NCBI GenBank assembly: GCA_910587575.1
Contig: CAJULU010000029.1
Span: forward strand, 1 to 54,728
Origin: an uncultured Dorea sp.
Lineage (GTDB): Bacteria > Bacillota > Clostridia > Lachnospirales > Lachnospiraceae
DNA: 54,728 nucleotides
Direction of reading: 5' to 3'
Every line of letters begins with the position of its first letter. Positions within the stretch are counted from its first letter, which is position 1. Made by a program: the position numbers and the translations under genes. This document shows, one piece after another, positions 8,886 through 17,595 of the stretch. The notes under the pieces are model-generated. The model made no database searches. It had not been told where the DNA came from and saw only the letters and a list, made by a program, of their open reading frames with translations.

Positions 8886-8912
8886 TAAAGAAGTTATATG
8901 ATATGTCGATAT
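8886..8912 (+). promoter_or_regulatory. Sigma-28 (SigD-like) promoter of the 36-kb glycan operon
   Basis: TAAA (8886-8889), a 16-bp spacer and TCGATAT (8906-8912) fit the motility-sigma consensus. The -10 context (ATGTCGATATA) is shared with the promoter at 7026-7051. It lies 39 bp before the first operon gene and just after the large hairpin, so it is the only clear promoter for the long gene run. Confidence 0.65.
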
Positions 8913-8950
8913 ATATATATTAGCAATCTTAACAATGAGGAGCATTCTAA

Positions 8951-11443
8951 ATGAGAAGAAGAAAAAAGCAGCAGATTTTGAACTTGATGAAAACAATGCA
9001 GAAAGCGAATCAGAGGCTGAGTCTATTATATAACAAGAGTAACAAGGACGATATTATTTCAATTCTGGCGGATGAACAGGAGTCTGCACTTTTAATTGGA
9101 AATCAGATAGAGGAAACAGAGGGTGAAGAGGAGCCCGCTGTTTCTGTTTTAGAAGAATACTGTGAACTTCTTTGGATACTGACACAAGAGAAAGATGAAA
9201 AACAGTATAAAACAGAGATAGAACGGTTATCAATACTATTAAGACAGGCAATGGGAGCTGTAGAGGAAATTCAGGAAACAGAAAAAACTGAAGTAGTGTT
9301 TCTTCCCTATAATGCCAGTATGTGGGATTGCATGGAAACGGTGTGGAGAGCGGCAAAGGATGACCCGGATTGTAATGTGCATGTGATCCCAATTCCTTTT
9401 TTTGAATTAAATCCGGATGGCAGTGTGGGAACGGAGCATTATGATGGGGCGTTGTTCCCTAAGGATGTACCAATTACCTCGTACAAGGAATATGAGTTAC
9501 AGAAGCAGCAGCCGGATATTATCTACATTCATAATCCATATGATGAATATAATAAAGTAACAAGGGTTCATTCTGATTTTTACTGTTCAGTTTTAAAAAA
9601 TTACACAGATTTATTAGTTTATATACCTTATTTTATAACAAACGGGAAAATGCCGGAAACTCATAGCTATCTTCCAGCATATATATATGCCGATAAAATC
9701 ATTTTACAGACAGAAGAAATGATGGATGATATTCATCCGGATATTCCAAGAGAAAAGTTTCTTGTATTAGGCTCGCCAAAAGAGGAACGTATATTATGGA
9801 TGGAATCTCATAAAGAGCAGATCGGCTTTCCGGAAGAATGGAAGAAAAGAGCAGAAGGAAAGAAGGTTATTTTTTTTAATGTAAGTATTAGTGCATTGCT
9901 GAAATTGCAAGGAAAGATGTTGGACAAGATTGAAGAAGTTTTTAAGGCTGTAGGATTGCGGAATGATCTGATTCTTCTCTGGCGGCCACATCCTCTTCTG
10001 GAAGCGACTTTGAGTTCCATGTGTATGGAATTAGTGGAGCGGTATCGAAAATTAATGCGATGGTATAAAAAAAAGAATATTGGAATTCTGGATCAGACGG
10101 CGGATCCTGGTAAAGCGGTAGTATTTGCTGATGCCTATATTGGAGAGAAAAGTTCTTCTATTGTAGAGTTGTTCCGGCTAGTGAAAAAGCCAAGATTTTT
10201 TACGACAGAAAAGAGTTATTATCAGCCTGCTATGGATGAGCTGAATTCAGAAATCACATATGATATATATAAATCCGGTGAGGAATTGTGGTTTGTTACT
10301 GGGGAATTACAAATGCTATGTATGTATAATCTTCATAGTGAGAAGTTGGAAGTGGTTGCTCCAATTCCAGAAGTGAAAAGTATGTCATATGTATATGTTG
10401 CCGGTTTTGAGAAAAAAATTATATTGGTACCGGATAAAGGGACTGCACTATGCATTTATGATAAAGAAAATAAAGAATTTGTAAAAAAATATTTTGTAGA
10501 TGAATATGTAAACGATTGCTTTGCGGGTCTGGTGATATATCATGAGTATCTATACTTAACGCCTGGAAATTATCCAGCCATTGTCCGGTTTAATATATCC
10601 ACAGGTGAGTTTCAGTATTTTGACCAATGTATAAAAGATATGTTAGAAGAAATAAAGCCCGAAAAGCAGGGGTGTGTGTTTGGATGGGGAGTAAGTTCTC
10701 ATGACACCCGGCTGTATATTGCCTCCATGCGTTCCAACCATGTGCTTGTTTTTGATATGGAAACCTATTCTTATGAGATTAAGAGAATTGGTAAGGCAGA
10801 TAATATGTATCGGGGAATGGTATCAGATGAAACCTATAACTGGCTCATTACACAAGATAAGCCATGCATTGTCCGGTGGAATAGAGAAACGGACGAAGTT
10901 ACAGAGTGTGGAGTATTTCCTAAAGAGTTTTATGCTGGCTCTGCTCCATTTAAAAATATTCTGGATTTTGGTAATCGATTATATTTATTTCCACGCTCGG
11001 CGAATCATATCTGCCAATTAGATAAAGTTACTGGTAAAGTATCGTTTGTCCAATTTGATTTACCTTTTGAAGAAGGAGCGTTTGCATCGGAATTTTTTGA
11101 AAAGCAGAAGCAGCCGTACGCATTTGCTAAAAAAATAACGGATTCCGAGATAGTGGTAATGGCTTTGTATGATAACAGTCTGCTTGTGATCAATACAGTA
11201 ACAGGAGAATGTAAATCAAAAAAAGTCCGTATAGAGAATCGGCTCTATTGGGAGTTCCGCAGAAAAGAAAGAATGTTAACTGAGATCTGGGAAAATGACG
11301 AAATGCAGATTTCAAAATATCTGGAATGTATTGGAAGTGAATTGGCTGATAAACTTTATAAAAAAGGAACCTGGAGGCAGATGGATGGTGTAGGAAAGCA
11401 TATCGGTAAAAATATACACCAGGAGATAAAAAAATTATTATAG
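8951..11443 (+). CDS. CDP-glycerol-phosphotransferase-like protein with C-terminal beta-propeller-like region
   Basis: An 830-residue cytoplasmic protein and the first gene of the operon. After a basic, helical N-terminus (1-95), residues about 95-430 resemble the TagB/TagF glycerophosphotransferase fold: VVFLPYNASMWDCMETVW, a conserved arginine-proline-histidine LLWRPHPL near 345, and a SSSIVELF stretch near 400 that replaces the usual DYSS motif. Residues about 440-790 consist of repeated short strands with Y, W and D (six or so blades), like a beta-propeller. The Ser/Thr-rich site is not canonical, so activity is uncertain. RBS is GAGGAG. Role as a transferase adding a phospho-polyol or a glycan-binding scaffold is inferred. 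Confidence 0.65.
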   Translation: MRRRKKQQILNLMKTMQKANQRLSLLYNKSNKDDIISILADEQESALLIGNQIEETEGEEEPAVSVLEEYCELLWILTQEKDEKQYKTEIERLSILLRQAMGAVEEIQETEKTEVVFLPYNASMWDCMETVWRAAKDDPDCNVHVIPIPFFELNPDGSVGTEHYDGALFPKDVPITSYKEYELQKQQPDIIYIHNPYDEYNKVTRVHSDFYCSVLKNYTDLLVYIPYFITNGKMPETHSYLPAYIYADKIILQTEEMMDDIHPDIPREKFLVLGSPKEERILWMESHKEQIGFPEEWKKRAEGKKVIFFNVSISALLKLQGKMLDKIEEVFKAVGLRNDLILLWRPHPLLEATLSSMCMELVERYRKLMRWYKKKNIGILDQTADPGKAVVFADAYIGEKSSSIVELFRLVKKPRFFTTEKSYYQPAMDELNSEITYDIYKSGEELWFVTGELQMLCMYNLHSEKLEVVAPIPEVKSMSYVYVAGFEKKIILVPDKGTALCIYDKENKEFVKKYFVDEYVNDCFAGLVIYHEYLYLTPGNYPAIVRFNISTGEFQYFDQCIKDMLEEIKPEKQGCVFGWGVSSHDTRLYIASMRSNHVLVFDMETYSYEIKRIGKADNMYRGMVSDETYNWLITQDKPCIVRWNRETDEVTECGVFPKEFYAGSAPFKNILDFGNRLYLFPRSANHICQLDKVTGKVSFVQFDLPFEEGAFASEFFEKQKQPYAFAKKITDSEIVVMALYDNSLLVINTVTGECKSKKVRIENRLYWEFRRKERMLTEIWENDEMQISKYLECIGSELADKLYKKGTWRQMDGVGKHIGKNIHQEIKKLL

Positions 11444-11461
11444 CTGACGAGGAAAGTAATC

Positions 11462-12205
11462 ATGTGTAAGAATTTATTGATAACCGGAGCGTCATCGGAT
11501 ATAGGAATTGAGTTGTTGAAGAGCATAAAAGATGAGTATGATGTTATATTGGCGCATTATAACCAGTCAGATTGCGAGTTACAGAAGTTAAAGAAGAATT
11601 GGACTGGGAGAAGCTGTCTTAAACTTTTAAAGGCAGATTTTTCTGATCAGGCAGGCGTCGGTGATTTCATCGCACAGATTAGAAAACTGGGGGATAGTCC
11701 TAATCACATCGTACACTTGCCGGCAGCCAAAGTTTTTTATAAGAAATTCCATAAATGCAATTGGGAAGATTATGAGACCGGTATGAATGTATCATTAGGA
11801 TCTATTGTCAGAATATTACAGGAATTTCTGCCTGAGATGTCAAGGGAGCGATATGGAAAGGTCATATTTATGCTAACATCCTGTACGCTGAATATGCCGC
11901 CTAAGTATCAAAGTCCATATGTTGCTGTGAAATATGCTTTGTTGGGATTAATGAAAAGTCTGTCAGTAGAATATGCAAATAAGGGGATTATGATAAACGG
12001 GGTTTCGCCAGATATGATAGAAACAAAATTTCTTTCAGAGGTTCCGCAATTAATTGTGGAGAAGAATGCAGAGAATAGTCCTTTGGGTAGAAATCTGACA
12101 GAAAAAGATGTTGTGCCGGCCATTCAGTATCTGTTGTCTGATGCGGCAGATGCAGTGACTGGTCAGAATCTTGGTATTACGGGCGGCTGTATGATTGGTG
12201 GATAG
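11462..12205 (+). CDS. Short-chain dehydrogenase/reductase (FabG-like)
   Basis: A 247-residue SDR. The cofactor motif TGASSDIG is at 8-15, the catalytic Ser is near 140, and YVAVK gives Tyr153 and Lys157. The length is normal for classical SDRs. The usual NNAG stabilising motif is replaced by HLPAA, a mild oddity. With the ACP, the MaoC-like dehydratase and the FkbH protein further down, it could reduce a 3-oxoacyl chain bound to the dedicated ACP. It could equally oxidise or reduce a sugar. It starts 18 bp after the previous gene with an AGGAAAG site. Confidence 0.8.
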   Translation: MCKNLLITGASSDIGIELLKSIKDEYDVILAHYNQSDCELQKLKKNWTGRSCLKLLKADFSDQAGVGDFIAQIRKLGDSPNHIVHLPAAKVFYKKFHKCNWEDYETGMNVSLGSIVRILQEFLPEMSRERYGKVIFMLTSCTLNMPPKYQSPYVAVKYALLGLMKSLSVEYANKGIMINGVSPDMIETKFLSEVPQLIVEKNAENSPLGRNLTEKDVVPAIQYLLSDAADAVTGQNLGITGGCMIGG

Positions 12206-12248
12206 AGAAAATAATTTATGAAAGTAATGAAGAATAGAGGGAAATGTT

Positions 12249-13171
12249 ATGGACTATTATGAGTATTTCAATGATCAGATCGGAAAGCAGATTGATGCAG
12301 AACGGCTCCATAAAGATAGTAAAGTGGTATTATATCCTTTTGGAAAACAAGGAATGCTGGTAAAACAGATACTGAACTGGCGATATGGAATCAATGAGTT
12401 ATTTATCTGTGATAATGGACTAAGCAGGAAAAATACTTCAATAAAGCCATTGAAGTATTTAGGGGAAATTGATACATCGCAAATCCAGGTCATAATAACA
12501 AGTGACAATCGGACATACTGGGACGACATAAGGATGAACCTAAAGAAGTATATAGATGAAAAAAACATCATTGATTTGTTTTCATGCAAACCTTTAATGA
12601 ACTGCAGCCCAAGGATTGCATCTTTAGAGGTGGCTGCAAGGGAAATTTATGATAAGGGTATTGGGGGAGCTGTGGCTGAGGCTGGAGTTTATCAAGGTGG
12701 GTTTGCGTCTTATATTAACCGTTTTTTTAATGATCGAAAGCTTTATCTGTTCGACACGTTTGAAGGATTTTCCGCCAGAGATATTGAAGTAGAAAGAAAG
12801 AAGGATTATTCTTTACGAAATGCAGGACATTTTGGAGATACCTCTGTAGAACAAGTTATAAGTAATATGCCATTTAAGGATAACGTTATAGTAAAGAAAG
12901 GCTATTTCCCTGATACGGCAGATGGATTAGACGAAAAATATTGCTTTGTTAGTCTGGACTTGGATTTGTATCAGCCAATTAAGGCTGGATTGGAATACTT
13001 TTACCCAAATTTAGTGGGGGGGGGTATATTTTCATACATGACTGTAACATAGGTCATATCAACTATAGTGGAGCCAGAGCAGCCTTATTAGAGTTTGTTG
13101 AAAAAATAAAAGTAGGGTATGTTATGTTACCAGATAATCGTACTGCAGTAATTGCAAAACAGATTTCCTAA
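12249..13171 (+). pseudogene. TylF-like SAM methyltransferase with N-terminal Rossmann-like module, frameshifted at a G9 tract
   Basis: Residues about 20-105 are a Rossmann-like module (VVLYPFGKQG). From about 130 there is a macrocin-O-methyltransferase (TylF) type domain, with AEAGVYQGGFA at 143-153 and SLDLDLYQP near 238. The reading frame ends early at 13052 just after a run of nine G bases (13016-13024). In the next frame the family's expected ending continues (YIFIHDCN and about 45 more residues) to TAA at 13171. Seven or ten G bases would restore the full protein (306 or 307 residues). TylF enzymes O-methylate sugars. The intact remainder beyond the tract indicates recent or reversible inactivation, or a sequencing error. 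Confidence 0.8.
13016..13024. repeat. Poly-G tract (G9) inside the methyltransferase gene
   Basis: Nine consecutive G bases in an otherwise AT-rich gene, exactly where the reading frame breaks. Homopolymeric G tracts of this length are the classic substrate for slipped-strand phase variation of surface-glycan genes in Campylobacter and Helicobacter. Here the tract codes for the glycine pair of the methyltransferase core strand. Confidence 0.85.
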
Positions 13172-13218
13172 AAATTTTTGCATCATATACGACTGGTAAT
13201 AAACAGAGAGGGATTCTC

Positions 13219-14151
13219 GTGATACAGATAACAAATGATGTAGGAAAGTTTTTCAAAGAATATATCGAACCTATTTATATATATGGAATTGGAAATTCAA
13301 GCTATTGGGTATCATATTATATGAGAAAATGCCAAATTGAGTGGGAAGGATATATTGCTACGGAAACAAATGATAATGTTTGTGACGTATTCGGAAAGAA
13401 AATTATTCATCCATCCAGGTTGAACGGACAGATAAGGAAAATCAGAATCATAATTACAGATAACAAGGTGGCAGAAGATATTGATAAGCTTCATTGGTAT
13501 GCAGATCATAACACTATACTATGCCTCGTCCCCTTATATAAAGATTATATAAGACGAATCAAAATATACGATATTAATAAACAGCTAAGCTATTTTCGGA
13601 ATAAACAGCTAAAATGCATATCGCCATCATTTATATCAAATTCCTGTAATGCAGGTTTTGCATATAGAATATTGGGAATTAAGAGGGCTTCGCCTACAAT
13701 TAATACTGCGATTTCGCCAAAGGATTTTATAAAACTCTGCAGAAATTTGGATGAATATCTGGGATATGAAATGGAATTTTCTCATTGGACCTTATTTAAC
13801 GGAGAGCGCAGACCTGTAGGAAAGGTTAAAGACATTGAAATTGTATTTGCTCATTCAGATAATGCTCAAGAGAGTGTTTTGTACTGGAATCGTAAGAAAG
13901 AAACAGTAAATAGGAATGAGTTGATTTATATTATGTCTGATGATGTGGCAAGTGTTCCATATCAACTTGTAAAAGAATTTAGCCAGTTTCCAGTAAAGCA
14001 TATGGTTGTTTTGAGAAATGGGGTCTATACGAATATGAAAGGTTTGCTTTTTGCCACTAATAGCAACACTGGTCATTTTCATATGAGAAATTACGCTTTA
14101 GAAAACTGGTTTGATTTACTTGGATGGGTTAATGGAGAATTTGAATTTTAA
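13219..14151 (+). CDS. DUF1919-family protein with N-terminal Rossmann-like module
   Basis: A 310-residue protein starting at GTG with AGAGAGGG upstream. Residues about 15-100 form the shared module (IYIYGIGNSSYWVSYYM). Residues about 125-310 match DUF1919, found in exopolysaccharide loci: FISNSCNAG near 140, PTINTAISPKDF, FSHWTL, PVGKVKDIEI and a conserved WNRKK. DUF1919 members are thought to be surface-polysaccharide modification or transfer enzymes without a proven reaction. It is a close paralogue of the gene at 17596; the two flank the FkbH-methyltransferase-ACP-MaoC cassette. Confidence 0.8.
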   Translation: MIQITNDVGKFFKEYIEPIYIYGIGNSSYWVSYYMRKCQIEWEGYIATETNDNVCDVFGKKIIHPSRLNGQIRKIRIIITDNKVAEDIDKLHWYADHNTILCLVPLYKDYIRRIKIYDINKQLSYFRNKQLKCISPSFISNSCNAGFAYRILGIKRASPTINTAISPKDFIKLCRNLDEYLGYEMEFSHWTLFNGERRPVGKVKDIEIVFAHSDNAQESVLYWNRKKETVNRNELIYIMSDDVASVPYQLVKEFSQFPVKHMVVLRNGVYTNMKGLLFATNSNTGHFHMRNYALENWFDLLGWVNGEFEF

Positions 14152-14160
14152 GGAGTATAG

Positions 14161-15966
14161 ATGATGAAAGAACTGGAATATCCGTTTGATTCAGATTTTT
14201 TATTAAAAAAAAGGAAAAAAATAAAAGAGTATTTATTAAAGAATTTATCAGAGCCTGAAATCAGAGTAAAAATTGGGATTTTAGGGGGTTCTACGACAAA
14301 AGATATTGTAAGTATGTTGGAAATTTTTTTGCTGAATTTTGGCATTACACCAGAATTTTATGAATCTGGGTATAATCAATATTGGCAGGATGTTATGTTT
14401 CCAAATCCAGAATTGGATAAATTTCAACCGGACATTATCTATATTCATACCAGTAATCGGAATATTGAATCATACCCGGGGGTAGAAAATACAGCCTCAG
14501 AAATAGATGGATTGTTAGAAAAAGAGTATGCACGTTTTTATGAAATGTGGGAGAGGATAAGGAGGAGTTATCATAGTGTTATTATCCAGAATAACTTTGA
14601 ATATCCTTATTACAGGCTTTTGGGAAACCGAGACGGCTACGATATTCATGGCAAAACGTATTTTATAAGGCGCCTTAACCAAAAGTTTTATGAATATGCG
14701 CAGAATACAGAAGGATTTTATATTCATGATATTAATTATATTTCCAGTGCGTATGGCTTGAAAGAATGGTCAGATCCGTTTTACTGGTATATGTATAAAT
14801 ACAGCCTTTGTTTTCAGGCGATTCCGGAATTTGCTTATAACCTTGCCAATATTATTAAAGCATTGTATGGAAAAAATAAAAAGGCGGTAGCCGTTGATCT
14901 GGATAATTGTTTATGGGGCGGTGTAGTAGGAGATGACGGTATTGAAAATCTGAAGATGGGTTCCGAGGAGGCTGTTGGGGAAGCCTATCTGGCTTTTCAG
15001 AAATATCTGAAGGAGTTAAAGAGTCTTGGTATTCTTTTGACAGTTAATTCAAAGAATGATCTTGAAAATGCGATAAAAGGGTTACGGCATCCTGATTGTG
15101 CTTTAAAGCCAGAGGATTTCCAGATATTGAAAGCCAATTGGAATCGGAAAAGCCAGAATTTATCTGAAATAGCAAAAGAACTGAATATTTTAGAGGAAAG
15201 CATTATCTTTCTGGATGATAGCCCGGCAGAATGTGAAGAGGTTCGTTGCTGTTTCCCGGAAGTGGCTGTTGTTGAGATGAAGGCGGTGGAACATTTTATT
15301 CAGGATGTAGATCGCGGTGGATATTTTGAATTAGTCAATTATTCCCAGGAAGATGTAAAAAGAAATCAGATGTATCAACAGAATAAGCAAAGAAAAGAAG
15401 CTGAAAAAGGATATCTGAGTTATGAAGAGTATCTTATGTCTCTTAAGATGGTAGCAACGATTGGGATATTTGAACCTGTATATATAGAGAGAATTGTACA
15501 ACTGATAAATAAGACGAATCAGTTTAATTTAACAACAAGAAGATATACAAAAAAGGAAATTGAAACTATTTCAGAAAGTAAAAATTACCTTCATTTATAC
15601 GGGAAATTGGATGACAGATTTGGAGAAAATGGCATTGTAACGGTAATTATAGGGAGAAAAGAACAGGATCTTCTGCATATAGAACTATGGACTATGAGTT
15701 GCCGGGTGTTTAAAAGAGGCCTGGAATATGCAATGTTTGATGCATTGGTGGGATTCTGCAAGAAAGAAAAAATATCTGCGATTAAGGGCTATTATTATCC
15801 GAGTGCAAAAAACAGTATGGTTAAGGATTTTTATGGAGAACTGGGATTTGCGAAAGTAAAGGAAGAAGATGGAGGTACGGAATGGAAGTACCGGGTACAG
15901 AGCTTATATAAAAGGAAGAATAATATAATTGAAATAAGGGAGAAAACAACAAATGGAGGAGAGTAA
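14161..15966 (+). CDS. FkbH-like HAD-IIIC protein
   Basis: A 601-residue protein with the order usual for FkbH-like proteins. Residues 35-235 are a hydrolase-like N-terminal region. HAD motif I is DLDNCLWGG (246-254; Cys replaces the usual Thr), followed by VNSKND (295-300) and LDDSP (351-355). Residues 430-580 resemble a GNAT fold (LINKTNQFNLTTRRYT). FkbH enzymes take a 3-carbon phosphate such as 1,3-bisphosphoglycerate and load a glyceryl unit on an ACP. The dedicated ACP two genes downstream (16886) fits this. The next gene overlaps by 14 bp, which suggests translational coupling. The product might be a glyceryl or other short acyl group that ends up on the glycan. Confidence 0.85.
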   Translation: MMKELEYPFDSDFLLKKRKKIKEYLLKNLSEPEIRVKIGILGGSTTKDIVSMLEIFLLNFGITPEFYESGYNQYWQDVMFPNPELDKFQPDIIYIHTSNRNIESYPGVENTASEIDGLLEKEYARFYEMWERIRRSYHSVIIQNNFEYPYYRLLGNRDGYDIHGKTYFIRRLNQKFYEYAQNTEGFYIHDINYISSAYGLKEWSDPFYWYMYKYSLCFQAIPEFAYNLANIIKALYGKNKKAVAVDLDNCLWGGVVGDDGIENLKMGSEEAVGEAYLAFQKYLKELKSLGILLTVNSKNDLENAIKGLRHPDCALKPEDFQILKANWNRKSQNLSEIAKELNILEESIIFLDDSPAECEEVRCCFPEVAVVEMKAVEHFIQDVDRGGYFELVNYSQEDVKRNQMYQQNKQRKEAEKGYLSYEEYLMSLKMVATIGIFEPVYIERIVQLINKTNQFNLTTRRYTKKEIETISESKNYLHLYGKLDDRFGENGIVTVIIGRKEQDLLHIELWTMSCRVFKRGLEYAMFDALVGFCKKEKISAIKGYYYPSAKNSMVKDFYGELGFAKVKEEDGGTEWKYRVQSLYKRKNNIIEIREKTTNGGE

Positions 15967-16864
15967 GATTGTTGAGTCTTTTTTTCATACAATTGGAGAG
16001 ATAGAGCCATTGCAGAGAAAAAAAGCAGAAAGCTATTTTCAGGCAATGTCCCAGGAAGAGAAAACCAAGTTGGTGCGCAGAATATCATTCTTTCTTCTTG
16101 AAGAGGAAACCATTAAAAGTCTGGCAGAGTCCTACATTGCATTTTGTGATTATTTTGTAAACGAAAGATATCATTTTGCGAAAACTGGGACATACCGTTA
16201 TCATTCTTTAGAAGAAACACAGATTCTTTATGAGGATCATGATTATATGCATAATTGTATGATTGGATTATGTCTTGCCAGTTATATGTGGCAGATACAA
16301 AGAGATATTATGCGTTTTTTTGTTGAAGCCTGTAAACAGGCAGAACAGAGAAATGGAAGATATCTTGAAATCGGAGTGGGACATGGGGAGTATTTTGTAT
16401 CAGCTATAGAAAATATGGAGTTTGACCAGTATATTGGAGTTGATATAAGCATGACATCCGTGAAAATGACAGAGAAATATGCAGATTATGTGATTGGAGA
16501 AAAAAAAGATTTTACAGTTCTTCATAAAGATTTTTTTGACTATAATTCCGATGAAACATTTCAAGGAATTGTAATGGGGGAAGTATTGGAACATGTAGAG
16601 GAACCCTTAAAGTTTTTGAAGAAGATTCATGAATTGGCAGATAAGGATGCCTTTATATTTTTGTCTACGGCAATTAATTCACCTTATCCAGATCATATTT
16701 ATCATTTTCATAATGTTGAAGAAATTTATGAATTGTTCAGGCAGTCACACCTCAGAGTGAAAAAAGAGATCTGTACAACGGCAGAGGGAATAAGCTTAGA
16801 GCGGGCTGCTAAAAAGAAATACGATATTATGGTTGGTTTTATTCTGGAAAAAGAAAGTAATTAG
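15953..16864 (+). CDS. Class I SAM-dependent methyltransferase
   Basis: A 303-residue protein with a helical N-terminal extension (1-125) and a Rossmann methyltransferase core: motif I RYLEIGVGHGEYF near 135-147, acidic IGVDIS near 165 and MGEVLEHVEEP near 208. Its start lies within the end of the FkbH gene. It occupies the position between FkbH and ACP where methyltransferases sit in polyketide starter-unit cassettes, so an ACP-bound glyceryl or hydroxyacyl group could be its substrate. Sugar methylation is the alternative. Confidence 0.8.
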   Translation: MEESKIVESFFHTIGEIEPLQRKKAESYFQAMSQEEKTKLVRRISFFLLEEETIKSLAESYIAFCDYFVNERYHFAKTGTYRYHSLEETQILYEDHDYMHNCMIGLCLASYMWQIQRDIMRFFVEACKQAEQRNGRYLEIGVGHGEYFVSAIENMEFDQYIGVDISMTSVKMTEKYADYVIGEKKDFTVLHKDFFDYNSDETFQGIVMGEVLEHVEEPLKFLKKIHELADKDAFIFLSTAINSPYPDHIYHFHNVEEIYELFRQSHLRVKKEICTTAEGISLERAAKKKYDIMVGFILEKESN

Positions 16865-16885
16865 CAGAAAGGGAGGAATATATTT

Positions 16886-17137
16886 ATGAGAAGAGAAGAA
16901 GTGAAAGAAAAGGTACAGAATATTTTTAAGGAAGTTTTCGATGAGGATTTAATGGTAGAAGAGGATACAACAGCAGACGATGTTGAGGACTGGGATTCTT
17001 TTGAACATATTAATCTGGTCGTTGCTATGGAGAAAGAGTTTGGTGTAAAGTTCCCGATGAAGAAGGTTGTAGTTCTTAACAATGTTGGGGAAATGATTGA
17101 TCTGATATTAGAAACCATGCAAGAGATGGGAGTTTGA
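16886..17137 (+). CDS. Acyl carrier protein
   Basis: An 83-residue acidic, all-helical protein of normal ACP length. The phosphopantetheine attachment Ser38 lies in WDSFEHINLV, a common variant of the DSL motif in secondary-pathway ACPs. Strong GGGAGGA site; start ATG at 16886. It is not beside fatty-acid synthesis genes, so it is a pathway-specific carrier, most likely for the FkbH product and for the SDR and MaoC enzymes in the same operon. A phosphopantetheinyl transferase is not visible in the window and must be encoded elsewhere. Confidence 0.9.
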   Translation: MRREEVKEKVQNIFKEVFDEDLMVEEDTTADDVEDWDSFEHINLVVAMEKEFGVKFPMKKVVVLNNVGEMIDLILETMQEMGV

Positions 17138-17143
17138 TCGGGA

Positions 17144-17557
17144 ATGAATAAGTATACAATACGGGATTTGCATGTGGGCAAAAAGGAAGAATTCACAATC
17201 TGTATCACCGAAGAAATGCAAAGAACGTTTACAGAACTTACAGGTGATCTGAATCCAATGCATTTAGATGATGAGTACGCAGAGAAAAATGGATTCGAGA
17301 GAAAGATTGTTTATGGAATGCTGACGGCCTCCTTTTATTCGACTCTGGTAGGGGTTTATCTTCCTGGGGAAAGATGCCTTTTCCATGAATGTGACGTGGC
17401 TTGGAAAAAACCAGTGTATATAGGAGATCGGTTGACAATAAAAGGGGAGATTAAAGAGAAGGATGAAAGATTTAACCGCATATTTATCAAAGCGTCGATT
17501 TTGAACCAGAAAGGTGAAAAAGTTTCAAGAGCAACACTGGTTGCTGGAATCAGATAA
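17144..17557 (+). CDS. MaoC-like (R)-specific hydratase/dehydratase
   Basis: A 137-residue single hot-dog domain. The hydratase-2 catalytic motif is DLNPMH (Asp35, Asn37, His40), followed by the conserved GM and the GD that precedes the last strands. Such proteins interconvert 3-hydroxyacyl and enoyl thioesters. It starts six bases after the ACP gene. With the SDR at 11462 it supplies two steps of a short reductive acyl cycle, so the operon may build a hydroxyacyl decoration. A thioesterase-like or binding role is an alternative. Confidence 0.8.
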   Translation: MNKYTIRDLHVGKKEEFTICITEEMQRTFTELTGDLNPMHLDDEYAEKNGFERKIVYGMLTASFYSTLVGVYLPGERCLFHECDVAWKKPVYIGDRLTIKGEIKEKDERFNRIFIKASILNQKGEKVSRATLVAGIR

Positions 17558-17595
17558 ATGAATATCATACTGTAAATGTAAGGGAGGAGCTTTGG

